IMG/VR virus record: IMGVR_UViG_3300023082_000014
Span: 1-49,558 of that record
Reading direction: 5' to 3' (one strand)
From: a virus
Length of the DNA: 49,558 nt
The notes under the pieces: generated by a model
The model's database searches: none
What the model was told of the DNA's origin: nothing
Seen by the model: the letters and a program-made list of their open reading frames with translations, nothing else
Part shown: in pieces, positions 39,085 through 46,798 of the stretch
How the letters are laid out: each line of letters opens with the position of its first letter
Position numbering within the stretch: position 1 is the stretch's first letter
Translations under genes and position numbers: made by a program

Positions 39085-39116
39085 AGTGGTATCCCTATGT
39101 TCTACGATATGGGTAT
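39069..39116. promoter_or_regulatory. Right operator region (OR) between cI and cro
   Basis: ACCCATATCGT (39069-39079) and ACGATATGGGT (39104-39114) are inverted copies, with a related GGTATCCCTATG (39088-39099) between them. Three such sites spanning both promoters is the lambda-like arrangement. Confidence 0.7.
39079..39108 (+). promoter_or_regulatory. Putative early rightward promoter (PR)
   Basis: TTGCAA (39079-39084), 18-bp spacer, TACGAT (39103-39108), reading into cro. TTGCAA is self-complementary, so the same six bases serve as -35 for PRM on the other strand. Confidence 0.6.
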
Positions 39117-39135
39117 TCACATACGGAGGGGCAGC

Positions 39136-39351
39136 ATGAACACTATTTTCAAGGACCTCGTTGCCCACTTCGGCACGCAAGAGGTCACAGCCGAAAAGCT
39201 GAAGGTCGATCAAAGCACCGTTTCTGGCTGGGTTCGCGGTAAGCACGGCATGTCTCCTGTCATTGCCAAGCGGGCTGAAGATCTGACCGGGGGTGCTTTT
39301 AAGAAAGAGTCCCTTTGTCCCGCTTTTCCTTGGGCAGAGATGGTGGCCTGA
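39136..39351 (+). CDS. cro: Cro-like repressor
   Basis: 71 residues from the ATG at 39136, with GGAGGGG upstream. '[53 protein letters not shown]' is the YdaS/Cro-type helix-turn-helix, divergent from cI across the operators. It should repress PRM and damp early transcription. Confidence 0.88.
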   Translation: MNTIFKDLVAHFGTQEVTAEKLKVDQSTVSGWVRGKHGMSPVIAKRAEDLTGGAFKKESLCPAFPWAEMVA

Positions 39352-39438
39352 GCCCACGTCCCTGTTGTTCTGTTCGGTAGAAACATTTTGCAACGCGTGC
39401 TGGCACGCAGCCACTGAAACAAATTTGAGGGTTTACGA

Positions 39439-39861
39439 ATGGAAGATTTCTTGCGGGCCTGCCATACGACGGTGAAGGAAAGCGGCGCCGAGGAGCTGGC
39501 CGGGAAGATGTGTCTTGCCCACGTGAGCCTGCTCCAGCGCTCCAACCCGGACAACGCAGCTCACCACCTGACCATCGAGCACCTCTTCGGGATTCTGCTG
39601 CACACCCAGGACATGCGTCCTCTGCTGGCGCTGGCGGCCGGGTTCAACTTCGACCTGGTGGCGAAAGAGCAGCCTGTGGCTATCGATGTTCATCAAGCGC
39701 TGGGCCACGTCGCCCTCGAGATTTCCGAAGTGACCGTGGAAACGCACCGGGCAATGGCAGACGGCCGCGTCGACCAGATGGAGCGCGCGCGAATCCTGCG
39801 GGAGATCGCCGAGGCGGAGAAGGCTCTGGACGTGCTTAAGGCATCGGTCAAGGCAGCCTAA
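39439..39861 (+). CDS. CII-like regulator (phage CP76/CII family)
   Basis: 140 residues. 'MEDFLRACHTTVKESGAEELAGKMCLAHVSLLQRSNPDNAAHHLTIEHLFGILLHTQDMRPLLALAAGFNF' matches the phage regulatory protein CII (CP76) family. It probably promotes lysogeny by activating repressor or integrase expression. It follows cro, as lambda cII does. Confidence 0.85.
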   Translation: MEDFLRACHTTVKESGAEELAGKMCLAHVSLLQRSNPDNAAHHLTIEHLFGILLHTQDMRPLLALAAGFNFDLVAKEQPVAIDVHQALGHVALEISEVTVETHRAMADGRVDQMERARILREIAEAEKALDVLKASVKAA

Positions 39862-39877
39862 ATCGTAGGCAATAAAA

Positions 39878-39899
39878 AAGCCGGTGGCTAGACCGGCTT
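39878..39899 (+). terminator. Terminator-like hairpin after the CII-type gene
   Basis: AAGCCGGT/ACCGGCTT stem with a 6-nt loop (39878-39885, 39892-39899), preceded by an A-run and followed only by CTTC. It is a weak or leftward-preferring terminator. Confidence 0.5.
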
Positions 39900-39926
39900 C
39901 TTCAACAACACTTGTGAGGTCCGATT

Positions 39927-40670
39927 ATGCACACCGCGAACCCCCGTAGCAATACCCCGCCTGATTCGTCAGTTTTCCTGCCGCCGCTGGTAATGACGCG
40001 TCAGGTCATGTCATCGCGCGAGATCGCCAATCTGACCGGTAAGCAGCACAAGAACGTCAAACGTGACATCGCGTCGATGCTGTCGGACCTGGAAAAAGAT
40101 GCGCTCAGTTTTGAGCGCACCTATCTGGACGGCCAGAACCGCAACCAGACCGAATATCTGCTCGACCGTGAGCACACCGACTGCCTGCTGACCGGCTACA
40201 GCGCACCACTTCGTATGGCAGTGGTTCGCCGCTGGCGCGAACTTGAAGAGCAGGCCGCCCCGCGTATCCCGGCAAATTACGCAGAGGCGCTCCAGCTCGC
40301 CGCCGACCAGGCGAAAGAAACCCAGCGCCTCCTTGGCGTGATCGAGCTTCAAGCACCCAAGCTCGCAGCCATCCGCCGGCTTGCCGCAGCTGAGGGCGCG
40401 ATCTGCATCACCGACGCGGCAAAACAACTCGGCATCGCCCCGTCCAGGCTCTTCGACTGGCTCCAGGCAAACCGCTGGATTTACCGCCGCGGTGGGTCGA
40501 CTCGCTGGATCGCGATGCAGCCTCGCATCCGTGACGGCTTCCTGAAGCACAAGGTGACCGCGCTCAAACCCGATATCGAAACCGGTGTCGAGCGCGCGGC
40601 ATATCAACCCCTCGTTACCCCGAAAGGCCTCGCACGCTTGGCCGAAAAGAACATTGGAGCCCCGCTGTGA
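39927..40670 (+). CDS. Rha-family regulator with KilA-C-like C-terminus
   Basis: 247 residues. Residues about 22-105 ('VMTRQVMSSREIANLTGKQHKNVKRDIASML...RNQTEYLLDREHTDCLLTGYSAPLRMAVVRRWRELE') are the pRha domain. Residues about 130-247 ('LAAIRRLAAAEGAICITDAAKQLGIAPSRLFDWLQANRWIYRRGGSTRWIA') are the antirepressor KilA-C domain. Such proteins act as regulators or antirepressors of lambdoid phages. GAGG lies before the ATG. Confidence 0.92.
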   Translation: MHTANPRSNTPPDSSVFLPPLVMTRQVMSSREIANLTGKQHKNVKRDIASMLSDLEKDALSFERTYLDGQNRNQTEYLLDREHTDCLLTGYSAPLRMAVVRRWRELEEQAAPRIPANYAEALQLAADQAKETQRLLGVIELQAPKLAAIRRLAAAEGAICITDAAKQLGIAPSRLFDWLQANRWIYRRGGSTRWIAMQPRIRDGFLKHKVTALKPDIETGVERAAYQPLVTPKGLARLAEKNIGAPL

Positions 40671-41458
40671 GTGTTCAAGCTATGTCATGGGCTCTCGCGT
40701 TGCCGAAGGCTTCGCTTGCAAACCCTGCTGCCCGTCATGTGCTGTTGTGCCTGGCGAACTACGCCGGTAGCGATGGCCGCGGGGCGTTCCCCTCTGCGCT
40801 GACCCTGTCAGACGACACCGGTCTTTCCGAGCGCACCGTTCGCCTGAAACTGGACGAGCTGGAGAAGGCGGGCTTCATCACCGAGGGTAATCAGGCCATT
40901 GCCGCCGCGTACATCGATCGCCGTGACCGCCGCCCAGTCGTGTATGACCTCCAGCTCAAACGGGGTGCAAATGCTGCACCCCGTAAAGAACGGGGTGCAG
41001 ATAACCGCACGGGGTGCAGCTCACAGCAGAACGGGGTGCAGGAAAACGCAGAACGGGGTGCAGCAGCTGCACCCAATACACCACTTAACCATCAAGGAAC
41101 CGAAGAGCAGCTGCAGCAGCGCGATTTGGCCGCTGAGATTGCCGAGCAAGACCTCGCCGCCGCTGAGTGCCCGTCGCCGAACCAGCGCTTCGCCATGTTC
41201 GCCGCGTGGGAGCCAAACGCGAAAGCCTTGGCCGACCAGATCGCAATTGCCGGCATCCCAGCCGACTCAGTGCCGGATGCAGCGGTTCGAGCGTTCAAGG
41301 GTTTCTTTGCTGCCCGCCCTGGCACTGTCGATTCGGCGCCCGGCTGGTGCTACCGCCTCGTGCAGTGGGTGAAGCGTGAGCGAGTCAAAGCGGCAGGCCG
41401 AGGCCATGCGCCAGATTTCGACGACACCAGCTGGGCTGAAAATCTGGGAGGTCTGTGA
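40667..41458 (+). CDS. Replication initiator, lambda O-like with DnaT-like C-terminus
   Basis: 263 residues from a GTG overlapping the Rha stop. The N-terminal winged HTH is 'SDDTGLSERTVRLKLDELEKAGFI' (about 46-72). A low-complexity linker (about 98-145) is encoded by the iterons. The C-terminal 'NQRFAMFAAWEPNAKALADQIAIAGIPADSVPDAAVRAFKGFFAARPG...YRLVQWVKRER' matches the DnaT-type domain. As in lambda, the origin appears to lie inside the gene for the protein that binds it. Confidence 0.9.
   Translation: MSVQAMSWALALPKASLANPAARHVLLCLANYAGSDGRGAFPSALTLSDDTGLSERTVRLKLDELEKAGFITEGNQAIAAAYIDRRDRRPVVYDLQLKRGANAAPRKERGADNRTGCSSQQNGVQENAERGAAAAPNTPLNHQGTEEQLQQRDLAAEIAEQDLAAAECPSPNQRFAMFAAWEPNAKALADQIAIAGIPADSVPDAAVRAFKGFFAARPGTVDSAPGWCYRLVQWVKRERVKAAGRGHAPDFDDTSWAENLGGL
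40959..41074 (+). repeat. Iteron array, probable replication origin inside the O-like gene
   Basis: (A/C)ACGGGGTGCA(G/A) occurs directly at 40959, 40989, 41008, 41030 and 41052, with inverted partial copies TGCACCCCGT (40974-40983) and CTGCACCC (41067-41074). Three successive spacings are 19, 22 and 22 bp, about two helical turns. The array encodes only a disordered linker, so the DNA pattern rather than the protein is under selection. Confidence 0.85.
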
Positions 41459-42138
41459 TGAAGTCCGTCGCGAGCATCATGCAGCAACTGCCGAACGTTC
41501 CATCTGCCGAGGTCGTGCCGCTCACGATCGACGCTGGCACCGTCCATGTGATCAACCAGCTGTTCCGTGAGCTGAAGGCGATCTTCCCAGCGTGGAAGCA
41601 GGCCTGGCCTGACAAGGAAGACATCGGCGCTGCCAAAGCCACTTGGGTCAAGGCGTTCATGGCCGAGAACATTACCCGTATCGAGCAGATCCGCTTTGGC
41701 ATCGAGCAGTGCCGCAAGCTGGGTTCCGACTTCGCACCGAGCGTGGGCAAGTTCATCAAGCTGTGCCAGCCCACGCCGGAAATGCTGGGCATCCCTCCGC
41801 TGGAGAAGGCATTCCGCGAGGCCTGCCGTAACGCTCACCCGTCAATGGCCGGCCAAGCGAAGTGGTCGCACCAAGCGGTCTGGCACACAGCCAAAGAGTG
41901 CGGCTTTGAACCGCTCAGCCGCCTCGAAACATCGCTGGCCATGAAGCTATTCGAGCGCAACTACGTCATCACCTGCCGCCGAATGATCGAGGGTCTTCCA
42001 TTGCAGAAGATGCCCTTGGCGCTGCCGGCCCGCGCCGAAGCCCGGCGTACTCCCGATATCGGAAACAAGGCCTTGGCCGAACTGCGCGCCCAGCGCGCTG
42101 GCGGGTCGCCAGCGGAACCTTCGATGGAGGCCAGCTAA
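41458..42138 (+). CDS. Replication protein P-like helicase loader
   Basis: 226 residues from the ATG overlapping the O-like stop (a GTG three bases earlier is in frame). 'VINQLFRELKAIFPAWKQAWPDKEDIGAAKATWVKAFMAENITRIEQIRFGIEQCRKLGSDFAPSVGKFIKLCQP' is the lambda P signature. It should deliver the host replicative helicase DnaB to the origin bound by the O-like protein. Confidence 0.92.
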   Translation: MKSVASIMQQLPNVPSAEVVPLTIDAGTVHVINQLFRELKAIFPAWKQAWPDKEDIGAAKATWVKAFMAENITRIEQIRFGIEQCRKLGSDFAPSVGKFIKLCQPTPEMLGIPPLEKAFREACRNAHPSMAGQAKWSHQAVWHTAKECGFEPLSRLETSLAMKLFERNYVITCRRMIEGLPLQKMPLALPARAEARRTPDIGNKALAELRAQRAGGSPAEPSMEAS

Positions 42139-42650
42139 TGGCAATTACAGACTCCCGCATCCAACAACTGCTTGCCGGCCAGTCCTCCACCGCACGGAAG
42201 ATTTTTGAGTACGTGCCTATCCAGCAGCCGTGGAGCGCCCACGACATTCACTGCGCGGCTTTGGCAGCCAACGCCACTTCCGTTGCTGTGCACGCGGTGC
42301 GGCGCGCCCTTGGCGAGCTGAAAGACGCCGGGATTATCCGCGAACCAGTGGGCAGCAAATTTCAGCGTGATGCAGTAACCCCAAAATTGAGGATTGAAAA
42401 GCCCATGTCGAAGCCTGCCATCGGAACCCTCGTTCCCCTCAAAAAGCCAGATATCCAGGCGCTTGATGCTCTGGTGGGTCTCTCCGCAGAGGTCATCGCC
42501 TTGGCCGACGATATCGGCGCGCGCCTGAAAGGACTTGCGTCGCGCATCGAGGAGGTTGCCCTGTCGGTTGAGGTTGAGCGCGATACCAACGCCGAGGCGC
42601 TGGGCAAGCTCAAGCAGCTCCAGACCTTGCTGAAGGGGATCGCCCAGTGA
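42138..42650 (+). CDS. Winged-HTH-like protein of unknown function
   Basis: 170 residues. The N-terminal half ('STARKIFEYVPIQQPWSAHDIHCAALAANATSVAVHAVRRALGELKDAGIIREP') resembles a winged helix; the C-terminal half is a helical/coiled-coil segment. The ATG overlaps the P stop by one base. It may assist replication or regulate the operon. Confidence 0.75.
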   Translation: MAITDSRIQQLLAGQSSTARKIFEYVPIQQPWSAHDIHCAALAANATSVAVHAVRRALGELKDAGIIREPVGSKFQRDAVTPKLRIEKPMSKPAIGTLVPLKKPDIQALDALVGLSAEVIALADDIGARLKGLASRIEEVALSVEVERDTNAEALGKLKQLQTLLKGIAQ

Positions 42651-42871
42651 GCGCGCTCAATACTCAGGTGTCCGGCGACCACTACAAGTCGCTGAAGATT
42701 CAGCCCATTGAATTCATCCATGCCAACGCCATTCCCTTCGCCGAGGGCAGCGTCATCAAGTACGTGACGCGGTGGCGGGCCAAGGGCGGTATCGCCGATT
42801 TGGAAAAGGCCAAGCACTTCATCGAGCTGCTGATCGAACTCGAGAAAAAAGCGCAGGGGCTCACCGAATGA
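42647..42871 (+). CDS. DUF3310 protein
   Basis: 74 residues from a GTG overlapping the previous stop. 'SGDHYKSLKIQPIEFIHANAIPFAEGSVIKYVTRWRAKGGIADLEKAKHFIELLIELE' is the DUF3310 signature, often annotated as SaV-like or nucleotide kinase-like. Function unproven. Confidence 0.92.
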   Translation: MSALNTQVSGDHYKSLKIQPIEFIHANAIPFAEGSVIKYVTRWRAKGGIADLEKAKHFIELLIELEKKAQGLTE

Positions 42872-42981
42872 AGACCATCCATGTGGTGATCCACGTCTTG
42901 TGCTGCGCCGTGTTGCTGATGGAGGCCGGCTACTCGCGCCAGGTGCGCGCGGCCGACTTCCAGTTTGGGGGTGGCCTGTGA
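42868..42981 (+). CDS. Tiny exported or membrane protein (37 aa)
   Basis: The ATG overlaps the DUF3310 stop (ATGA) and the stop overlaps the next start (GTGA). It encodes a hydrophobic N-terminal helix (IHVVIHVLCCAVLLMEAG) followed by an AADFQFGGGL tail, like a signal peptide with a possible cleavage site after VRA-A. The tight coupling on both sides argues it is translated. Confidence 0.55.
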   Translation: MKTIHVVIHVLCCAVLLMEAGYSRQVRAADFQFGGGL

Positions 42982-43280
42982 AGCAGACCAAGTTCACCAA
43001 GGCCGCGCGTGGGCGCGACTGCCAGGTCCGTGTTCCGGGCGTGTGCAACGGCAACCCGGAAACGACGGTGCTGGCGCACCTGCGAATGGCGGGCACTCTC
43101 TGCGGCACCGGCCTCAAACCACACGACCTACAGGCCGCCTGGGCGTGCTCTGCCTGTCACGACGCCGTCGATGCGCGCCTAAATACCGAGTTCAGCCGTG
43201 AACAACTCCGCACGATGCACATGGAAGGCATGGTCCGGACCATCGACATTTTGGTGAGCGAAGGGAAGGTGGCAGCTTGA
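42978..43280 (+). CDS. YbcO-like putative nuclease (DUF1364)
   Basis: 100 residues from the GTG overlapping the previous stop. 'KQTKFTKAARGRDCQVRVPGVCNGNPETTVLAHLRMAGTLCGTGLKPHDLQAAWACSACHDAVD' is the DUF1364/YbcO pattern, with cysteine pairs and an HNH-like beta-beta-alpha arrangement. It lies in the recombination/nin-like region. Confidence 0.9.
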   Translation: MKQTKFTKAARGRDCQVRVPGVCNGNPETTVLAHLRMAGTLCGTGLKPHDLQAAWACSACHDAVDARLNTEFSREQLRTMHMEGMVRTIDILVSEGKVAA

Positions 43281-43528
43281 AAAGCCCAGCAATGATGTTC
43301 GGCGGTATCCCGGTGGTCATTTCAGAGCACCTGCCGACTACGAAAACGATCAAGTGGCGTAACGAGCGCAAGTGGTGCCATTGGAAGAACCGACCGGAGC
43401 TTCGGTATCGCATCCACGCCAAACAGGTGCCATGCGAAACGGTGCTGATGTTCAACGGCAGCGCGGTTATGTCCTCGGCCAGTTGGGCAAAGATCGAAAT
43501 GGAACTCGCGGCACGGAGTGCGGCATGA
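43277..43528 (+). CDS. Hypothetical nin-region protein
   Basis: 83 residues from a TTG overlapping the previous stop; an ATG at 43292 is the alternative. Basic, with 'KTIKWRNERKWCHWKNRPELRYRIHAKQVPCETVLMFN'. Function unknown. Confidence 0.65.
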   Translation: MKSPAMMFGGIPVVISEHLPTTKTIKWRNERKWCHWKNRPELRYRIHAKQVPCETVLMFNGSAVMSSASWAKIEMELAARSAA

Positions 43529-43737
43529 GTATTCATCCCGGTTTCAAACCAGCCATGCGCCTCGCCGCGTTGGTAACCGTCGTGATTGCGGGATCTGCTT
43601 TCGCGCTTGGTTATTACTTCCCGCGTGATCTGGAGCTGCAGTCTTTGGCGCCTGTTGAATTCCGCTACGAGGTAACCCCGGAATCGGCCAAATATCTCCT
43701 CCTTCGCGATGCTCCGAAGTGCGAGGTTTTCCCATGA
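43525..43737 (+). CDS. Small membrane protein
   Basis: 70 residues with one N-terminal transmembrane helix (about 12-33, RLAALVTVVIAGSAFALGYYF) and a soluble tail. Coupled by ATGA overlaps on both sides. Function unknown. Confidence 0.62.
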   Translation: MSIHPGFKPAMRLAALVTVVIAGSAFALGYYFPRDLELQSLAPVEFRYEVTPESAKYLLLRDAPKCEVFP

Positions 43738-43847
43738 CTTGGTCCCAGCTCAAGGCTCTTCTAAAGAACTCCACGGTGGTCAGTTCGGGGCGGGACAGCT
43801 TTGCTTTCGGTCCGGCACGCGAGCCGGCAAAAGGCGCAGGCAAATGA
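43734..43847 (+). CDS. Tiny protein (37 aa) in the coupled nin-like region
   Basis: The ATG overlaps the previous stop (ATGA) and its TGA overlaps the VRR-NUC start (ATGA). It encodes MTWSQLKALLKNSTVV... and ends in AKGAGK. The double overlap is the main support; function unknown. Confidence 0.5.
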   Translation: MTWSQLKALLKNSTVVSSGRDSFAFGPAREPAKGAGK

Positions 43848-44260
43848 GGCTGTTCAAGGCAAAGGCCACCCGCGCGAAGCCGGTCGACCGCGAAGGCTTG
43901 GAGCAGGCCGCGCTGATCAAGGAACTCGAACTGTCCCTGCCGGCCGTGGCCGCTTTGATCTACCACGTCCCCAACGGCGGGCACCGTCACAAGCTGGTCG
44001 CCATCAAGCTGAAGGGGCAGGGCGTCAAAGCGGGCGTGCCAGATCTGGTGCTGCCGATGGCGCGCGGGGGCTACTTCGGCCTTTACCTCGAGTTCAAGGC
44101 GACGGCGCCGAACGATGCAGCGGTGTCGGCCAGCCAACACGCGTGGATCCGCCGGCTGAACGATCAGGGCTATCTGGCGATCGTGTGCCGGGGCCACTTC
44201 GATGCGATGGAGCAGATCCGCGCTTACCTTCGACTTCCTCAGACCATGGTGGCCGCGTGA
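43844..44260 (+). CDS. VRR-NUC domain nuclease
   Basis: 138 residues from the ATG at 43844. 'GLEQAALIKELE...IYHVPNGGHRHKLVAIKLKGQGVKAGVPDLVLPMARGGYFGLYLEFKA' carries the VRR-NUC signature, with the catalytic Asp in VPDLVL and Glu-x-Lys in LEFK. These PD-(D/E)XK enzymes cut branched DNA and often replace Holliday resolvases such as RusA in phages. Confidence 0.93.
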   Translation: MRLFKAKATRAKPVDREGLEQAALIKELELSLPAVAALIYHVPNGGHRHKLVAIKLKGQGVKAGVPDLVLPMARGGYFGLYLEFKATAPNDAAVSASQHAWIRRLNDQGYLAIVCRGHFDAMEQIRAYLRLPQTMVAA

Positions 44261-44523
44261 GTAATCAATTTCAGCCGGGCGACCTGGCGTTGACAAAGGT
44301 CTTCGATGCCGACATCCCAGCCGGCAGTCAGGTAGAGCTGATCGAGCGCATCGAGAAAGGCGCGTTGGTTCGCGGCAAAGGCTATTTCCGGGCTCCCTCG
44401 CCAGGGTGGTACGTGATTCAGCAGAGCTCGGGCGTAAGCACGGCCTATGCCGATCACGAGCTGATTCCACTCCGGGGCGAGCGCGATCTGGCAGAGCAGA
44501 AGGCCAAGGCGGTATCTGCATGA
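44257..44523 (+). CDS. Hypothetical protein in the recombination block
   Basis: 88 residues from a GTG overlapping the nuclease stop. A small beta-barrel-like pattern ('FQPGDLALTKVFDADIPAGSQVELIERIEKGALVRGKGYFRAPSPGWYVIQ') is followed by a helix. Function unknown. Confidence 0.68.
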   Translation: MSNQFQPGDLALTKVFDADIPAGSQVELIERIEKGALVRGKGYFRAPSPGWYVIQQSSGVSTAYADHELIPLRGERDLAEQKAKAVSA

Positions 44524-45809
44524 CGACGGCCGCCGTGAAGATCACCGACGCCGAAATCAAACGGCAGGCGGTCGGCCCGGTCCGTGACCTTCGGGATTAC
44601 GAGCATCGCGGCCTGTACCTGCGCTTCGCCAAAAACCGCGCCCGGGCTTCGTGGTTCCTGGTGGTGCGTGGCAGGTGGAATCGGATCGGCAGCTACCCGG
44701 ACCTGTCCGTCAAGCAGGTCATCGCGGCGCTGCCTGATATCCGTCTACGCCTGGACGCCGGCGCGAGCACCAACCTTTCGAAGTGGCTGACCGTGGGTGA
44801 GCTGCTGGAGTGGTACGCCGAGCGCATGTCTCGCGATCGCAGCCTCTCCGACAAGCGCAAAGACACAGCCGCCTCCGCAATCAAGTGTCACCTGCTGCCG
44901 CGCCTCGGGTCTGCAGCACTGACCGATATCGACAAGGCCTACCTCGACCGTGAGCTCATGTGGCCGATGCAGGAGACGCTGTCCATCGATTTCGTGCGGC
45001 TCGTCTTCCAACTGCTGGCGCTGGCATTCCGTCAGGCCCACAAGCTGGGTCTGATCGCGAGCAATCCCCTGACCGGCATCAAGTTCAGCGATTTCTCCAA
45101 GGCAAAGGTAACCGTCAAGCCGTCACGGCTGCGAGGCGTGCACATCGAGGAGCTACTCCAGCTGCTGCTGCGCGAGCTATTCCCCATCCCGAATGACGCG
45201 ATCCTGGCTCTGATGATGCTTTGCCATGGCACCCGCATTGGTGAGACCCGCCAGGCCCGCTGGGACCACATAAGCCTCGCCGAACACGTCTGGTTCATCC
45301 CGGCCGCTGACACGAAGACCCGGGTGGAGCATTACCTGCCGCTGACCGAGGCTGTCCGACATCTGCTGATGCTGTATCGCCAGGTGCAGCAGAACCGAGG
45401 CTACACCGGCCCGTTCCTTTTCCCAGGGCGCCGAGGCAAGCCCCTGAGCCAGAGCCAAGCCAGTGCCGTGTTCACGCGGCTGGGGAAGGGCGAATGGACC
45501 AGCCACGACCTCCGCAAGCTGGCCCGCACCGGTTGGGCAGATATCGGCATTGACCACCTGATCGGCGAGCTGCTGATCAACCACGCCATGGGCCACAACG
45601 TGAAGGTGTACATCCAGTCCGACGTGATGGCCCGCAAGCGTGACGCGCTGGAGAACTGGCACCGCCATCTAGACGGCAAGGGGCTGAACGTCATTCTCGG
45701 ATTGACCGGCTTTAGATTTGAGGACTCCGACAAATCGCTACAGGCCCCGCCGCGTATGGCCTGCAACCCTATTCAAGAATCAACCATAGGCGAGGTTTCA
45801 AAAGCATGA
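44520..45809 (+). CDS. Second tyrosine recombinase, in the rightward operon
   Basis: 429 residues. The N-terminal part ('VRDLRDYEHRGLYLRFAKNRARASWFLVVRGRWNRIGSYPDLSVKQV') resembles the arm domain of P4-type integrases. The catalytic domain has Arg239 (CHGTRIGE), Lys266 (ADTKT), His329/Arg332 (SHDLRKLAR), His355 or His359 (NHAMGH) and Tyr364 (VKVYIQ), so it looks active. It is not next to attP and is expressed with replication genes. It may resolve genome multimers, process recombination or be captured from another element. Confidence 0.9.
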   Translation: MTTAAVKITDAEIKRQAVGPVRDLRDYEHRGLYLRFAKNRARASWFLVVRGRWNRIGSYPDLSVKQVIAALPDIRLRLDAGASTNLSKWLTVGELLEWYAERMSRDRSLSDKRKDTAASAIKCHLLPRLGSAALTDIDKAYLDRELMWPMQETLSIDFVRLVFQLLALAFRQAHKLGLIASNPLTGIKFSDFSKAKVTVKPSRLRGVHIEELLQLLLRELFPIPNDAILALMMLCHGTRIGETRQARWDHISLAEHVWFIPAADTKTRVEHYLPLTEAVRHLLMLYRQVQQNRGYTGPFLFPGRRGKPLSQSQASAVFTRLGKGEWTSHDLRKLARTGWADIGIDHLIGELLINHAMGHNVKVYIQSDVMARKRDALENWHRHLDGKGLNVILGLTGFRFEDSDKSLQAPPRMACNPIQESTIGEVSKA

Positions 45810-46129
45810 AAAAGAGCCATGGGCCGAGCCTCAAGGCCTCGCCAATCCCGTTGAAGTGGTGCCCGACCTGCAAGGGCAAAGCAGTTACCAAAGGCATCTT
45901 CCACGACCTGCCCTGTACCGAATGCCATGCCTCCGGCTGGGTTTCGGCTGAGACAGGGGAAGCTATCCCGGTTGGGGTTTTGGTAACCCAGCTCGGCCTA
46001 ATGTTGAACATTTACCAGCAACGCATCCTTGCCTTTGGTGCTCGAGTGAATCAGGCATCCGGCGCGCACGAACAATACGAACAGAACAACCGCCGCGGTG
46101 CCGGCGGCACGAACTACACAGGGGATTGA
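45806..46129 (+). CDS. Zinc-ribbon protein before the late regulator
   Basis: 107 residues. 'WCPTCKGKAVTKGIFHDLPCTECHASGWV' is a four-cysteine DnaJ-like zinc ribbon. The remainder is helical, ending in 'NNRRGAGGTNYTGD'. The ATG overlaps the recombinase stop. Position fits an accessory of late regulation; function unproven. Confidence 0.78.
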   Translation: MKKSHGPSLKASPIPLKWCPTCKGKAVTKGIFHDLPCTECHASGWVSAETGEAIPVGVLVTQLGLMLNIYQQRILAFGARVNQASGAHEQYEQNNRRGAGGTNYTGD

Positions 46130-46132
46130 TCG

Positions 46133-46696
46133 ATGGGCATGTACAAAGATGTGATGGGTACCCTCGTGCGCGTGCTGGCCGCTGACAACATCGACAACAG
46201 CACGAAGCAGTCCTGGCAGAAGCTAATTGATGCCGATCTGCGACAAGGTGGCAATGGCAGCACCCTGTCGCCGCGTGACAAGTTCGATTACGACTGCTGC
46301 CTGTATGCGCTTCTGCACCGTCAGTTGGAGCCTGCGCAGTGGGACGTGCTGGTCGCGAAGTACTCGACGCACAAGGCGAACAAGGTCGCCGCGATCGGGC
46401 GTCTGGTGAGCCGCATCTCATCGCCCGCGCCGCCGCTGTTCATCTATAAGGCGCTGACCGCCTGGGCAATCCCTAAACTAAAGGGCATCCAGTCCGACAA
46501 GCGCTCGACTGACATGATCGTGCTACCCGCCGAGTTCTACGACATGAACACATGGGACGTGGATGCTTCCCCAGAGCGCACGCGCCGCAACTGGAGAGCA
46601 GGTATCCACAAGCGGCTTGAGCGGCTGGAAGAGGCGGCTGTTATTCATGCGACTCATATCTTCGACGCCGAGCAAATCTTCGTAGATGCTGCTTGA
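46133..46696 (+). CDS. Putative late-gene regulator (Q position)
   Basis: 187 residues. The helical sequence ('MYKDVMGTLVRVLAADNIDNSTKQSWQKLIDADLRQGGNGSTLSPRDKFDYDCCLYALLHRQLEPAQWDVLVAKYSTHKANKVAAIGRLVSRI') belongs to a family placed last in the early-right operon of Pseudomonas lambdoid phages. It directly precedes a promoter-terminator pair and the lysis genes, as lambda Q precedes pR' and tR'. Antiterminator function is inferred from position only. Confidence 0.65.
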   Translation: MGMYKDVMGTLVRVLAADNIDNSTKQSWQKLIDADLRQGGNGSTLSPRDKFDYDCCLYALLHRQLEPAQWDVLVAKYSTHKANKVAAIGRLVSRISSPAPPLFIYKALTAWAIPKLKGIQSDKRSTDMIVLPAEFYDMNTWDVDASPERTRRNWRAGIHKRLERLEEAAVIHATHIFDAEQIFVDAA

Positions 46697-46722
46697 CCAT
46701 GATGGCCGTTTGGCCGTAAATT
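46693..46722 (+). promoter_or_regulatory. Putative late promoter (pR'-like)
   Basis: TTGACC (46693-46698), 18-bp spacer, TAAATT (46717-46722), overlapping the end of the Q-position gene. A terminator follows about 45 bp downstream. Confidence 0.6.
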
Positions 46723-46767
46723 AACCCCATCATGTCGATCTTGCGCGTATGAGAGACGACGCTAAAA

Positions 46768-46798
46768 CCCAGCCAATGCGCTGGGCTTTTGTTTTTTT
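46768..46798 (+). terminator. Terminator just after the late promoter (tR'-like)
   Basis: CCCAGC/GCTGGG stem (46768-46773, 46780-46785), 6-nt loop, then CTTTTGTTTTTTT. Constitutive transcripts from the upstream promoter would stop here unless antiterminated. Confidence 0.82.

Noticed and set aside
40959-41074. Regular short repeats considered as a CRISPR array.
   Set aside because: Units are about 11 bp with 19-30 bp spacing, lie inside a coding sequence and fit replication iterons; no cas genes are present.
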